The notes: a model not told the origin generated them from the letters alone. Positions 25,592 through 35,275 are shown, counted from the stretch's first letter. The stretch: 64,000 nt of DNA from Pseudomonadota bacterium (GCA_021805545.1 JAJZFB010000002.1:51565-115564); one strand, 5' to 3'. Translations and numbers: made by a program.

Positions 25592-28500
25592 ATGCGGCGT
25601 GCCCTCAAGATCATTCTCGGGCTCCTTCTCACCATCCTGGCCGTGCTGGTGCTGGCGGCGGGCGGGCTGTTCGTGGCGCTCAACAGCCAGGCGGGGCGCA
25701 ATTTCGCGGTGCGCGAAATCAACAAGCTGGCCGGGCCCATGGTCAAAATCGAGGGGCTAGGCGGGCATTTTCCGGCGGATTTGAAGCTGGCCGATGTGCA
25801 GCTTGCCGACAAGGACGGCGTATGGCTGCATGGCACCGGGCTGGAATTGCGCTGGCGGCCCTTGGCGCTTTTGCACGCGCAGGTGCATGTGCTGAACCTT
25901 AGCGCCACCGGGCTGGACGTGCTGCGTGCCCCCGTGCCCAGCGCCAGCAAAAGCAGCGGCGGCAATACAAAGCTGCCGCCCTTGCGCGTGGCGCTGGACC
26001 ATCTGCAAATCGGCACACTCACCCTCGGGCCGTCACTCGCCGGGCAGGCCCTGGCGCTGCATGTGCAAGGCTCTGGCTACCTAAACACGGCGGATAATGC
26101 CGGGCTGACACTGAACGCCACCACGCCGGGCGGCGCCTCAATCTACAGCATAAACGCCGCCATGGCCCCAAAAACCGTGGATTTAACCCTGCATCTGGCC
26201 GAGCCGCCGGGCGGGTTCGTGGGCCATTTCGCGGGGCCTCAGGCGCAAGGCCCGTTGCGGGCAGACATCACCCTCTCCGGCCCGCGCGATAACGCCGCCC
26301 TGCGTTTCGCCCTGGCACTGGGCCAGGCGCGGCTGCAAGGCGATGGGCATTTGGGGCTGGAAGCCCCGCGCCAATTTGCCGATGTAACCGCAATTGTGCC
26401 CGAGCTGGCCCCCTTCGGCGCGCTGGCGGGCAGTCATCTGGCGGGCAGCACCAAGCTGCATCTGCGCCTGGCCCAGGCGGAAAACGGCGCCGCCACGCTG
26501 GCGCTGGATGGCGAGGTGGCACTGACCCAGGCCCCGGCCGGGCTTGGCGCGTTTCTTGGCCCGCGTGATGAAATTGCCCTGCGCGCCAGCCTGCAGAACA
26601 ATACCGTGCATATCGAAAAGCTGCATCTCAGCGGCCAGGATTTCGCGCTCGGCCTGAGCGGCAAGGCAGGCAAAAGCGGAATTGCGCTGGAAACGGCGGC
26701 CAAAATTGGCGCGCTGGCGCCACTGGCCCCCGCCATGCAAGGCACGCTGGCGGAAACAGGCAGCATAACCGGCACGGCGAAGGATTTCGCCGTGCAGGCC
26801 GATCTGACAGGCAGCGCCGGTCCCAAAGGGCAAAAAACCGGGCCGTTTGACGTAAAGCTGAACCTGCAACACCTGCCCAGCACCCCCCAGGGCACGCTTA
26901 CCGGCAGCGGCATGCTGGCCGGGGCGCCGCTGCAACTGGATGCCGCCTTCGCGCAAACAGCCGGTGGCGGGTTCACGCTGAAACTCGGCCAGGCGCAATG
27001 GCGCTCGGTTAAAGCCGGGGCGGATTTGCAACTGGCCAAGGGCGCGGCGTTGCCAACCGGCACGGCCCGTTTTGCCATCGCCAGCCTGCGCGATTTGCGG
27101 CCCTTTGTGCCCGCAACCCTCAGTGGCGGGGTACAGGGCGATTTTGCCAGCTCCCCGGGCGGGGTAAAGCTGAATTTAACAGCCAGCAACCTGGTTGTTT
27201 CGCCCAGCCTGGGGGCCGTTAGCGCCAAAATCGCCGCCAGCGGCCCAGTGCAGGCGCTGGGCTTTACCGCGCAGGCCAGCCTTGCCGGGCTTATGGGCCA
27301 CCCAGCCAAACTCAACGCCAGAGGCACGCTTAACATACCAGGCCGCAAGGCCCAGCTCTCGGCTTTTGCAGCGGATTGGCACGGGCTGAATGCCCGGCTG
27401 CAAGCGCCGGTTTCCATCGAAACACAGCCCGCCATCGCCGTGCGGCATCTGGCCCTGGTGCTGAATGGCGCGCGCGTGACGATGGATGGCGAGGTCTCGC
27501 CGCAGCTCAATCTGCGGGCCGCCGTGCAGAATCTGCCGCTGAACGTGGCTAATTTATTCGCGCCAAGCCTGGGTGCCGCGGGCACGCTGAGCGCCAATGC
27601 CACGCTGAGCGGCCCGCCCACCGCCCCGCGCGGCACGGTGCATATAAACGCCAGCGGGCTGCATATGGCGCAGGGCGCTGCCGCGGCGCTGCCACCCGCC
27701 AGCCTAAAGGGCAGCGCCCAGCTTGCGGGCAGCAGCGGCACAGTGGATGTGGCATTGCAAGCCGGCCCGCAAATTACCCTGGTGCTGAAAGGCCAGGCGC
27801 CTTTCAGCGCCACCGCGCCGATGAATTTGCACGCCACCGGCAAGGTGAACCTCTCGCTGCTTAACCTGCTGCTGGCGGCGCAAGGCACGCTGGTGCATGG
27901 CAAGCTGGGGCTGGATATGCGCCTGACCGGCACAGCCAAGGCGCCCATCGCCAATGGCAATGTAAGGCTTACCGGCGGCGATGTGCAGAATATTGGCTCG
28001 GGCCTGGCCCTGACCAACATAGACATGACCGTGGCCGCGCAAGGGCAGACCATAACGCTGCAAAACCTGACCGCCACGGCGGGCGAAGGCACGCTGAGCG
28101 GCCATGGCACGTTGGCGCTGGATGGCTTTATGCCGGTAAACATCACTATTTTGGCCAAAAACGCCTCGCCGGTGGTCTCCGACCTGATTACAGAGACGCT
28201 GAATGGCGATGTGAACCTGAAAGGCGCGGTGAAAGGCCCGCTGACCCTCGGCGGAAATATCGATATCGCCAAGGCCAGCATCAACATTCCTCACGGGCTG
28301 CCGCCAAGTGTCGCGGATTTGCCGATTATCATGCAAGGCGCGCCGCCACGCCCGCCGCCCGCGCCGCCGCCGCCGATAGCGCTGCACCTTAATGTGCGGG
28401 CGAAGAACCAGATTTTTATTCGCGGCGATGGGCTTTTTGCCGAGCTGGGCGGATTTTTACGCCTGCGCGGCACGCTGGCCGCACCCAATCCGCAAGGGCA

Positions 28501-29092
28501 TTTCGAGCTCATTCGCGGCAATTTCAACCTGGCCGGCAGAAGCCTGCAATTCACCAGCGGCTCTATTGGCTTCAACGGTGGCGGGTTTATCCCATCTCTC
28601 AACCTCGTGGCCAGCGCCAGCAGCGCGCAGGTCAGCAACACCTCGCTCACAGTAGGCGGCACGGCGGCCAAACCCACCATCACGCTCAGCTCCACCCCGC
28701 CTCTGCCGTCTGATGAAATTCTGGCGCAGCTTTTATTTGGGCAGAGCGCGTCCAGCCTCACCCCGTTCCAGGCGGCATCATTGGCCGCGGCGCTGGCGCA
28801 AATTTCCGGCCTGGGCGGCGGGCTTAACCCGCTGGACAAGCTGCGCGGCGCGCTGGGGCTGGACGAGCTTTCCATAGGCGGCACCGGCTCCGGCCCGCCC
28901 ACGCTGCAAGCCGGGCGCTACGTGGCGCCGGGCATATATGTCGGTGCCTCGCAATCCGCCAGCGGCCAGGGCACGCAGGTAAATGTGGAGGTGAATTTGT
29001 ACAAGGGGCTGAAGTTGCAGTCTTCGACGGGAACATCCGCCACCGGCGGAGAGGGTGATTCGGTGGGGCTGACCTATCAGTTCAACTATTAA
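25592..29092 (+). CDS. tamB: TamB translocation and assembly module protein
   Basis: A 1166-residue AsmA-like/DUF490 protein: an N-terminal membrane anchor (ALKIILGLLLTILAVLVLAA), a very long periplasmic beta-rich body of low-complexity repeats, and the C-terminal TamB domain with the terminal segment VGLTYQFNY. SLGFNGGGFIPSLNLVASAS-like stretches and PPLPSDEILAQLLFGQS, typical of the TamB C-terminus, are present. The body forms a hydrophobic groove bridging the periplasm. A Pro-rich insert (RPPPAPPPP) lies near 920. The ATG at 25592 is chosen because it begins the anchor; the longer frame runs through tamA. Confidence 0.9.
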   Translation: MRRALKIILGLLLTILAVLVLAAGGLFVALNSQAGRNFAVREINKLAGPMVKIEGLGGHFPADLKLADVQLADKDGVWLHGTGLELRWRPLALLHAQVHVLNLSATGLDVLRAPVPSASKSSGGNTKLPPLRVALDHLQIGTLTLGPSLAGQALALHVQGSGYLNTADNAGLTLNATTPGGASIYSINAAMAPKTVDLTLHLAEPPGGFVGHFAGPQAQGPLRADITLSGPRDNAALRFALALGQARLQGDGHLGLEAPRQFADVTAIVPELAPFGALAGSHLAGSTKLHLRLAQAENGAATLALDGEVALTQAPAGLGAFLGPRDEIALRASLQNNTVHIEKLHLSGQDFALGLSGKAGKSGIALETAAKIGALAPLAPAMQGTLAETGSITGTAKDFAVQADLTGSAGPKGQKTGPFDVKLNLQHLPSTPQGTLTGSGMLAGAPLQLDAAFAQTAGGGFTLKLGQAQWRSVKAGADLQLAKGAALPTGTARFAIASLRDLRPFVPATLSGGVQGDFASSPGGVKLNLTASNLVVSPSLGAVSAKIAASGPVQALGFTAQASLAGLMGHPAKLNARGTLNIPGRKAQLSAFAADWHGLNARLQAPVSIETQPAIAVRHLALVLNGARVTMDGEVSPQLNLRAAVQNLPLNVANLFAPSLGAAGTLSANATLSGPPTAPRGTVHINASGLHMAQGAAAALPPASLKGSAQLAGSSGTVDVALQAGPQITLVLKGQAPFSATAPMNLHATGKVNLSLLNLLLAAQGTLVHGKLGLDMRLTGTAKAPIANGNVRLTGGDVQNIGSGLALTNIDMTVAAQGQTITLQNLTATAGEGTLSGHGTLALDGFMPVNITILAKNASPVVSDLITETLNGDVNLKGAVKGPLTLGGNIDIAKASINIPHGLPPSVADLPIIMQGAPPRPPPAPPPPIALHLNVRAKNQIFIRGDGLFAELGGFLRLRGTLAAPNPQGHFELIRGNFNLAGRSLQFTSGSIGFNGGGFIPSLNLVASASSAQVSNTSLTVGGTAAKPTITLSSTPPLPSDEILAQLLFGQSASSLTPFQAASLAAALAQISGLGGGLNPLDKLRGALGLDELSIGGTGSGPPTLQAGRYVAPGIYVGASQSASGQGTQVNVEVNLYKGLKLQSSTGTSATGGEGDSVGLTYQFNY

Positions 29093-29173
29093 GCGGCTTA
29101 ACTATCAAGCGGTGCTGGGCAGGCGCCAACCGGCACGCAAAGCCGCTCCTACACCACGCAAAGGGGCACGATC

Positions 29174-29255
29174 TTGGCGCGTGGCCGCCCCGCCAGCCCC
29201 ACGCGCGATACCAGCGGGCATAAAGGATGGGTCATCCTTCATGCCCGCTGGTATC
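29174..29255. repeat. Family 3 composite repeat, copy 1 (right part only)
   Basis: TGGCGCGTGGCCGCCCCGCC and its complement half AGCCCCACGCGCG are followed by the hairpin GATACCAGCGGGCATAAAGG / CCTTCATGCCCGCTGGTATC. The left hairpin seen in the copies at 40291 and 60714 is missing. It lies between tamB and amtB, in a stretch of 290 bases that holds nothing else recognisable. Confidence 0.85.
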
Positions 29256-29385
29256 ATTTTCAGTTTATCAGGCCACCCTGCACCCTCGCCGCCATTCTTG
29301 ACGCAGCGCAACAGACTATCTACCACCCCCCCTAACCCCGCCAAAAAGGGGAAACAACGCCAAAAGCCGCACCAAAGGAACAAAA

Positions 29386-30630
29386 ATGCAGTCTGTGGAA
29401 CCAGGTAATACCGCCTGGGTGCTAATGTGTACCGTCCTGGTCCTGCTCATGACAGTGCCCGGGCTCGCCCTGTTTTACGCTGGCATGGTGCGCAAAAAGA
29501 ATGTGCTCGCCATCATGATGCAGTCCTTCATGCTTTGCGCCGTGGTCAGCGTGTTGTGGATGGTGGCGGGCTATTCCCTCGCCTTCGGCCCTGGTAATGC
29601 CTTTATTGGCGATGGCTCGCGGCTGCTCCTCTCCGGCCTTGCCGCCGGGTGGGACAAGCCCTTTATCATAGATGCCGGAACCCGCTTTGCCACGCCCACC
29701 TCCATCCCGGAGAGCGTGTACATCATGTTCCAGATGAGCTTCGCCATCATCACCCCCGCGGTGGTTACCGGTGCCTGTGCCGACCGCATGAAATTCTCGG
29801 CTCTGCTTGTTTTCTTCTCGCTCTGGTCGCTGCTGGTCTATGCCCCGCTGGCGCATTGGGTTTGGTCGCCCATGGGCTGGCTGGCGCAGCGTGGCATCGC
29901 CGATTTCGCGGGTGGCACGGTGGTGGAGATTAATTGCGGCATCACCGGGCTGGTTTGTGCCCTTATGCTGGGCAAGCGCCTGGGCTACGGGCAAGAAAAC
30001 ATGGCGCCATGGAACCTCAGCTACGCCGTTATCGGCGCCTCGCTGCTGTGGATTGGCTGGATTGGCTTTAATTCTGGCGGCGCCATGGGGGCCAATGCCC
30101 GCGCCGGCATGGCCGTTCTGGCCACACAGATGGCCGCCGCTGGCGCCACCCTCTCCTGGGCCTTTGTGGAATGGTTTTTCCGCGGCAAGCCCTCGGTGCT
30201 GGGCGCCATTTCAGGCGCGGTGGCGGGGTTGGTCGCCATTACCCCGGCCTCGGGCTTCGTGCTGCCCGGCCCGGCGCTGCTCATCGGCCTGGTGGCCGGT
30301 GTGGTGTGCTTCTGGACCGCCACGGAGCTTAAACAAAAATGCCGCTACGACGACAGCCTGGATGCGTTTGGCGTGCATGGCGTGGCCGGCATTATCGGCA
30401 CGCTGGCCACGGGCTGGTTCGCCTTTGGTCCGCTCTCGGGCGGCGCGGCGGTGGGGGGGGCGCATCTGCTCGCGGTGCAGGCGCTGGGCGTGGCCGCCAC
30501 CATCATCTACTGCGCCGCTGTAAGCTGGGTATTGCTCAAAATCACCGACCTCGTGGTGGGCCTGCGCGTTACCCGCGAGGAAGAGCGCGAAGGCCTCGAC
30601 ATCGTTCTCCACGGCGAGCAGGTTTTCTGA
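29386..30630 (+). CDS. amtB: Ammonium transporter with a His-to-Glu change in the twin-histidine pore
   Basis: A 414-residue Amt/Mep/Rh channel-type transporter with about 11 helices, no long signal peptide and the conserved VTGACADRMKFSALLVFF region. In AmtB the pore holds two stacked histidines. The first lies in GGTVVHIN; here the sequence is GGTVVEIN, so Glu181 replaces it. The second is kept as His331 (FGVHGVAGIIG). The same first-site Glu is known in fungal Mep1/Mep3 transporters, which remain active. No glnK gene, the usual alphaproteobacterial partner, lies upstream. A good terminator follows at 30643. Confidence 0.9.
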   Translation: MQSVEPGNTAWVLMCTVLVLLMTVPGLALFYAGMVRKKNVLAIMMQSFMLCAVVSVLWMVAGYSLAFGPGNAFIGDGSRLLLSGLAAGWDKPFIIDAGTRFATPTSIPESVYIMFQMSFAIITPAVVTGACADRMKFSALLVFFSLWSLLVYAPLAHWVWSPMGWLAQRGIADFAGGTVVEINCGITGLVCALMLGKRLGYGQENMAPWNLSYAVIGASLLWIGWIGFNSGGAMGANARAGMAVLATQMAAAGATLSWAFVEWFFRGKPSVLGAISGAVAGLVAITPASGFVLPGPALLIGLVAGVVCFWTATELKQKCRYDDSLDAFGVHGVAGIIGTLATGWFAFGPLSGGAAVGGAHLLAVQALGVAATIIYCAAVSWVLLKITDLVVGLRVTREEEREGLDIVLHGEQVF

Positions 30631-30642
30631 CGGGCAACCAAA

Positions 30643-30667
30643 GGGGCGGCCGCGCGCCGCCCCGTTT
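30643..30667 (+). terminator. Rho-independent terminator of amtB
   Basis: GGGGCGGC-CGCGC-GCCGCCCC is followed by GTTTT on the plus strand, 13 bases after the amtB stop. An 8-bp all G-C stem with a short U-tract. Confidence 0.75.
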
Positions 30668-30763
30668 TGGCGCCGCGGCTACCAAGTGCCGCCGCGCCAT
30701 GGTAGAGTTTCCGCCAGCCAGCATTGCCCCGCAATGCCGCAAAATATCAGTGAGGACCCCATC

Positions 30764-32242
30764 ATGCTCAACGCAGCCGCAAACCTGCCCCTGAAAGACC
30801 CAACCCTGTTCCGCGAAGCCAATTTCGTGGACGGCAAATGGATAGAGGCCGATAGCGGCAAATGGCTTGAGGTGAAGAACCCCGCCACCGGCGCGCTGGT
30901 GGGCCGCGTGCCCGCCATGGGCCAGGCGGAAACCAAGCGCGCGATCGAGGCCGCGTACAAGGCCCAAACCCCCTGGCGCAAGATGCTGGCCAAGGAGCGC
31001 TCGGCCATTTTGCGCAAGCTGTTCAACCTGATGATGGACAATGCCGACGACCTGGCGGTGATTATGACCGCCGAGCAAGGCAAGCCGCTGGCCGAGGCCA
31101 AGGGCGAGATCGCCTATGCCGCCAGCTTCATCGAATGGTTCGCCGAAGAGGGCAAGCGCGTTTATGGCGACACCATTCCGCAAAACGCGCAAGGCCGCCG
31201 CATTATCGTGCAGAAAGAGCCCATCGGCGTGTTCGCCGCCATTACGCCGTGGAACTTTCCCGCCGCCATGATTACCCGCAAGGCCGGCCCCGGCTGGGCC
31301 GCGGGCTGCACCGGCGTTATCCGCCCCGCCAGCCAAACACCTTTCTCCGCCCTGGCTTTGGCCGTGCTGGCCGAGCGCGCGGGCATGCCGGCGGGCGTGT
31401 GCAACATCATCACCGGCCCCTCCAGCGGCACGGGCGCCGAGCTTACCGCCAACCCCATGGTGCGTAAGCTCACCTTCACCGGCTCTACCGAGGTGGGCGC
31501 CAAGCTCATCGCGCAGACCGCGCCCACCATCAAAAAACTCTCGATGGAGCTGGGCGGCAACGCGCCGTTCATCGTGTTCGACGATGCGGATTTGGACGAG
31601 GCCGTAAAGGGCGCCATTGCCAGCAAATACCGCAATGCCGGCCAAACCTGCGTATGCGCCAACCGCCTGCTGGTGCAGGATGGCGTTTACGAGGCCTTTG
31701 CCCAGAAGCTGAAGATTGCCGTGGAGGCGCTGAAAGTGGGCAACGGCATGGAAGACGGCGTAACCCAAGGCCCGCTGATTAACGCCGAGGCCGTGGCCAA
31801 GGTGGAAGAGCACATCGAAGACGCGGTGAAGGCCGGGGCGCGCATCATTACCGGCGGCAAGCGCCACGCGCTGGGCGGCAATTTCTTCGAGCCGACCATC
31901 CTGGCCGATGTGCCCAAAACCGCGAAAGTGTCGCACGAGGAAACCTTCGGCCCGCTGGCGCCGCTGTTCCGCTTCCATACCGAGGAAGAAGCCATCCAGA
32001 TGGCCAACGACACCGAATTCGGCCTGGCCTCCTACTTCTACGCGCGCGATGTGGGCCGCATCTTCCGCGTGGCCGAGGCGCTGGAATACGGCATTGTCGG
32101 CATCAATGAAGGCATAATCTCCACCGAGGTCGCGCCCTTCGGCGGCGTGAAATCCTCCGGCCTGGGCCGCGAAGGCTCAAAATACGGCATCGAGGATTAT
32201 CTGGAGATCAAATACCTCGCCCTTGGCGGGATTGGCGGGTAA
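30764..32242 (+). CDS. gabD: NAD(P)-dependent succinate-semialdehyde dehydrogenase (aldehyde dehydrogenase family)
   Basis: A 492-residue aldehyde dehydrogenase. The Glu-containing MELGGNAPFIVFDDADLD and the catalytic Cys in GQTCVCANR are those of the GabD group; the first Cys of TCVC is the nucleophile. The coenzyme site TPWNFPAAMITRK and FTGSTEVGAKL are present. It would oxidise succinate semialdehyde to succinate, for example in GABA catabolism. GAGGA seven bases before the ATG at 30764 decides the start. No gabT is nearby. A strong hairpin follows at 32253. Confidence 0.85.
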   Translation: MLNAAANLPLKDPTLFREANFVDGKWIEADSGKWLEVKNPATGALVGRVPAMGQAETKRAIEAAYKAQTPWRKMLAKERSAILRKLFNLMMDNADDLAVIMTAEQGKPLAEAKGEIAYAASFIEWFAEEGKRVYGDTIPQNAQGRRIIVQKEPIGVFAAITPWNFPAAMITRKAGPGWAAGCTGVIRPASQTPFSALALAVLAERAGMPAGVCNIITGPSSGTGAELTANPMVRKLTFTGSTEVGAKLIAQTAPTIKKLSMELGGNAPFIVFDDADLDEAVKGAIASKYRNAGQTCVCANRLLVQDGVYEAFAQKLKIAVEALKVGNGMEDGVTQGPLINAEAVAKVEEHIEDAVKAGARIITGGKRHALGGNFFEPTILADVPKTAKVSHEETFGPLAPLFRFHTEEEAIQMANDTEFGLASYFYARDVGRIFRVAEALEYGIVGINEGIISTEVAPFGGVKSSGLGREGSKYGIEDYLEIKYLALGGIGG

Positions 32243-32252
32243 GTTTCAAGGC

Positions 32253-32282
32253 TTGGCGCGGCTTTAAGCAAAGCCGCGCCAA
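32253..32282. terminator. Strong hairpin after gabD
   Basis: TTGGCGCGGCTTT-AAGC-AAAGCCGCGCCAA is a perfect 13-bp stem 10 bases after the gabD stop. It lacks a U-tract on the plus strand, so termination may be weak or the hairpin may protect the mRNA 3' end. Confidence 0.6.
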
Positions 32283-32370
32283 AAGCATTTGGATTTGGCC
32301 AAAGGCCGCGGCCACACGGGAAGCGTTCCGGGTGGAGCGGCCTTTGGTTTTGGTAATTTCAACCCACACC

Positions 32371-32455
32371 CGTCATTGCGAGCGCAGCCGAAGCAATCCA
32401 TCTTTCGGGAAGCGGCACGAAAGATGGATTGCTTCGGCTTCGCCTCGCAATGACG
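32371..32455. repeat. GTCATTGCGAG-type palindromic repeat
   Basis: Inverted repeat with arms CGTCATTGCGAGCGCAGCCG and its near-complement ending TCGCAATGACG, and inner arms AAGCAATCCATCTTT / AAAGATGGATTGCTT. This motif is a widespread intergenic repeat in many bacteria. The surrounding 32283-32627 holds no gene. Confidence 0.85.
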
Positions 32456-32627
32456 AACGGGATAAGGGCGTCGTGAGGAAATGCGGAACCTCGCCCGGGA
32501 TGGCGGCTTGCGAGCCAAGCGCGTTACAAAATGCCTGCTCGCATGATCCCGGAACGGGACGTTAAACGTGATCCAGCCTTAGAAGTGCAAGATCGTGAGT
32601 TCATCTAGATACGAGTCAGCTAGACGG

Positions 32628-33569
32628 TCACAACGGACGAAATGGAATCGACGAACACGTAACATTTATCCCTGTATAGCCTTTCGAATTGAGAAGCGCT
32701 TCGACACTAGTCTTCGTGATGGTTTGATGTTGGCCAGGGCCTATCTTGATCTCGGAAATCAGGGCAGGGGCATTTTGGAACAGATTGCCAAAACTCAAAG
32801 GAAGATGCCTAGTTATAGTTGTAGGACGCGCCAAGAAGGCCAATGAATCCAAGGAGCGGCAACCAAATTTTATCATCAATCGCCATTCTTTCTCGGACTC
32901 GAACGCTGTGTGCTTAATGAGAGGGGCTACGACGGCGATCTGCTCCTCTACGACGGCCCAATAGTTGGTCGATGCTACGTTAATTCCAATTCCTGAGTGA
33001 CGTATGCAAAGTTTTCTAATTTCACGCATAAGATTTGAAACGAGACGGGTCTTTGTCGCGCGGTCATAAATAACCGGCAAAAGATAAGTTTCTGGAATCT
33101 TTGATGGTGACAGTACAGCTCTATTGCCTTTCAAGGCTAGACTAAGCAAATTCTCACTATTGAAACCGATTGCAACGCCTCCGTTTTGGCCAGTGTATGC
33201 CCGCCATAGGTTCAAATCATCGCCGTCGGTACAAAAGCTGCTGATGTACCAATCACTCGTCGCACAATGATCTTTGTTACCAAATGAACTGAGAAGGGCA
33301 ATAATGGGGGCAGCTCCGCTTATGTGCGAGTAGCGCTGCAAACGTTCAAAAATCAGATCGAAAAGATGTTGGACTTCGGTTGTGTCGTTTACGCAGGAAA
33401 CGTGGGTTGCCCAAAGCGATGAGCTCCCAAGTATCTTAAGCAGTGTGGCATTCGAAGTATAATGCCAAAGTGTCTCGGGCATTGCCGGCCGCGGCGTCGG
33501 ATAAGCTTTGTCGAGTACCTGTGCCGTGGCTTGGGCTAATTGTAGCTGTTGGTTCTGCGTGACTGACAT
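32628..33569 (-). CDS. DUF2971 family protein, probably horizontally acquired
   Basis: A 313-residue protein of the DUF2971 family. The hallmark N-terminus LWHYTSNATLLKIL with SLWATHVSCVNDTTEV is present, followed by the WRAYTGQNGGVAIGF segment and, near the C-terminus, KEWRLMIKFG. Function is unproven; the family is scattered in bacteria and often found in accessory regions, including near defence genes. GC is well below the flanking core genes and codon use differs, indicating transfer. It stands alone between a GTCATTGCGAG repeat and the next minus-strand gene. Confidence 0.8.
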   Translation of the reverse strand: MSVTQNQQLQLAQATAQVLDKAYPTPRPAMPETLWHYTSNATLLKILGSSSLWATHVSCVNDTTEVQHLFDLIFERLQRYSHISGAAPIIALLSSFGNKDHCATSDWYISSFCTDGDDLNLWRAYTGQNGGVAIGFNSENLLSLALKGNRAVLSPSKIPETYLLPVIYDRATKTRLVSNLMREIRKLCIRHSGIGINVASTNYWAVVEEQIAVVAPLIKHTAFESEKEWRLMIKFGCRSLDSLAFLARPTTITRHLPLSFGNLFQNAPALISEIKIGPGQHQTITKTSVEALLNSKGYTGINVTCSSIPFRPL

Positions 33570-33694
33570 GTCCTAATCATAGCAATGATCTGAGCCAGGA
33601 CAGATAGGCAAAATCGAGCCAGTACCCAGTCTTGCCGGAACTGGACATGCCTCTTTCTCTTGGTTGCTTTCCCTGAAGCAGACAGGCAGCCCCC

Positions 33695-34168
33695 TCACCC
33701 CGGCAGCACCTTCCAAAACCGCTTCACAAACCCCTGCGCATCCACCTCAAAAACCTGCTTCTCCACCTCGGCCTCGCCATCCTGGCAGCGCCACGTAAAG
33801 ATGGTATCATGCCCCGTGGCATAGGCGGGAATATAGTCTGAATCCGGGTTTTGCTTGCACCAGGCCACGGCGCCTTGCCCCGGCACGCGGCTGGTATTGG
33901 CCGGGCCGCAGGGCAAATTGGCGCCGGTGGTGCAAACCAGCACATGCCCCTGGGCGCAGCGGTACACCGTGCCCGCGGCAACCATGCCGGGCGGCATGGC
34001 GGTGCCAAACACCGCATTCACCTGGGCGGCGAGCGATTCCGGCACGGGCAGCAGCGTATTACCGGTGCCCAGCTTAGCGCAGCGCGCCGCCGGGCTGGTG
34101 TGCGCATGGGCGGGCAGGGCCGTAACAAGGCAAAATAACGCCAGGAAAGCCAGTGCGCTGCATCTCAT
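33695..34168 (-). CDS. Secreted hypothetical protein
   Basis: A 157-residue protein with a clear signal peptide (LAFLALFCLVTALPAHA) and a mature part containing several cysteines (AARCAKL, YRCAQGHVLVC, LPCGP, WCKQNP, WRCQDG) that could form periplasmic disulfides. No family recognised. It lies 54 bases downstream of the oxidoreductase at 34223 on the same strand and may be in that operon, but nothing links its function. Confidence 0.65.
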   Translation of the reverse strand: MRCSALAFLALFCLVTALPAHAHTSPAARCAKLGTGNTLLPVPESLAAQVNAVFGTAMPPGMVAAGTVYRCAQGHVLVCTTGANLPCGPANTSRVPGQGAVAWCKQNPDSDYIPAYATGHDTIFTWRCQDGEAEVEKQVFEVDAQGFVKRFWKVLPG

Positions 34169-34222
34169 GCGGGCAACTCCTCGCCGGGCAGCCTGCGCCT
34201 TTGCAAACCGCCCGGCAAGCCA

Positions 34223-35275
34223 TTACCGCCGCACCAGCCCTTGCGGCTGCACCACGCCAAAGTCCAGATGCGTCACCACACCCGGCTTTGCCTCGCACAC
34301 ATCTGGCACCACGGTGCAGCCCACCAGCCCGGTCCAGGGCAGGCCGAGGAAGGGGTGGCGCCCATCCGCATCCTTGCCGCCCATCAAATGGCATTCCAGC
34401 GGCGGGTCGCCCTTGATGACGACGCGGTAACGCGCCTCGCCAACTTCCCATAGCGGATCGAGGTCTGTTCCAAGCTGCCAGTAGAAATGATAGACGATGA
34501 GCGGCGCGCCCTCGACCCAGGCCGTCCATTCATAATGCTGGCCGCCTACCGTGCCCTGCTTCACCACGCCATATTGGTGCGTGATGTCGTTCTTGGCCTT
34601 GGAGACTTCAAAACGGACCGTAACCTTCTCGATCTCCTTGCCCAGCCCCGACGCGATCATCTCCATGGAAGAATAAAAATATTTATACGTCTCGGGCGAG
34701 CGGCGCGGGTTGGCGAGCAACTCTTCCGGGTCTGTACCAAAACCCATAATCTCAGTGTAGATCATGGGGTTGCGGACCTTGTCGATAATCTCCGTTACCT
34801 CGATGCAATCAATCCGGTTCATCAGCCGCGCCAGGGTCAGGGGTAAAATATCGCCCGAGAAACCCGGATGAATGCCAGCGCCATGGAAAGAGCTGTTGCC
34901 AGCGCGGCAGGCGGCTTCAATCTTGGCCGCATCATCGGCAAACCATTTATTCGGCAGGAACGGCCCGGCCGTGGAAATAACATTTTTGCCCGAGGCGAGA
35001 AGCCGGCAGATAGGCTCCAGCGCGGCGGGGCCTGCAAGGGCGGCAAACAGCACACAATCCGCCTCCATGGCGATGAGCGCCTCGGCATCGCTGGTGGCAA
35101 TCACCCCCGTTTTCGCAAGCCCCACAATATCACCCGCATCTTTGCCAGCCTTGTCAGGGTTGGTGACATAAACGCCAACCAGCTCGGTAACGGGGTTCTC
35201 GATGAAATATTTAAGGGCCGCCTGGCCAACCGTGCCGGTGGCCCATTGGATAACGCGGTAACGCTTGCCAGACAT
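34223..35275 (-). CDS. Dihydrodipicolinate reductase-like NAD(P)-binding oxidoreductase
   Basis: A 350-residue protein with an N-terminal Rossmann fold (VIQWATGTVGQAALKYF, a GxxGxxA-type loop), a substrate part with AGIHPGFSGDILPLTL, and a C-terminal segment with LPWTGLVGCTVVPDVCEAKPGVV. It belongs to the group annotated as dihydrodipicolinate reductase-like, which includes 2,4-diaminopentanoate dehydrogenase and proteins in steroid/terpenoid catabolic clusters. The real substrate is unknown. GGAG lies 12 bases before the ATG. It starts 14 bases after the SDR gene on the same strand, so the two form an operon. Confidence 0.7.
   Translation of the reverse strand: MSGKRYRVIQWATGTVGQAALKYFIENPVTELVGVYVTNPDKAGKDAGDIVGLAKTGVIATSDAEALIAMEADCVLFAALAGPAALEPICRLLASGKNVISTAGPFLPNKWFADDAAKIEAACRAGNSSFHGAGIHPGFSGDILPLTLARLMNRIDCIEVTEIIDKVRNPMIYTEIMGFGTDPEELLANPRRSPETYKYFYSSMEMIASGLGKEIEKVTVRFEVSKAKNDITHQYGVVKQGTVGGQHYEWTAWVEGAPLIVYHFYWQLGTDLDPLWEVGEARYRVVIKGDPPLECHLMGGKDADGRHPFLGLPWTGLVGCTVVPDVCEAKPGVVTHLDFGVVQPQGLVRR

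Noticed and set aside
26434..28287. 617-codon open frame on the minus strand
   Set aside because: It is antisense to tamB and results from high GC and repeat-like codon use; no domain, and tamB is clearly real.
29105..29383. Small minus-strand gene of 92 codons between tamB and amtB
   Set aside because: Most of it is made from the family 3 repeat.
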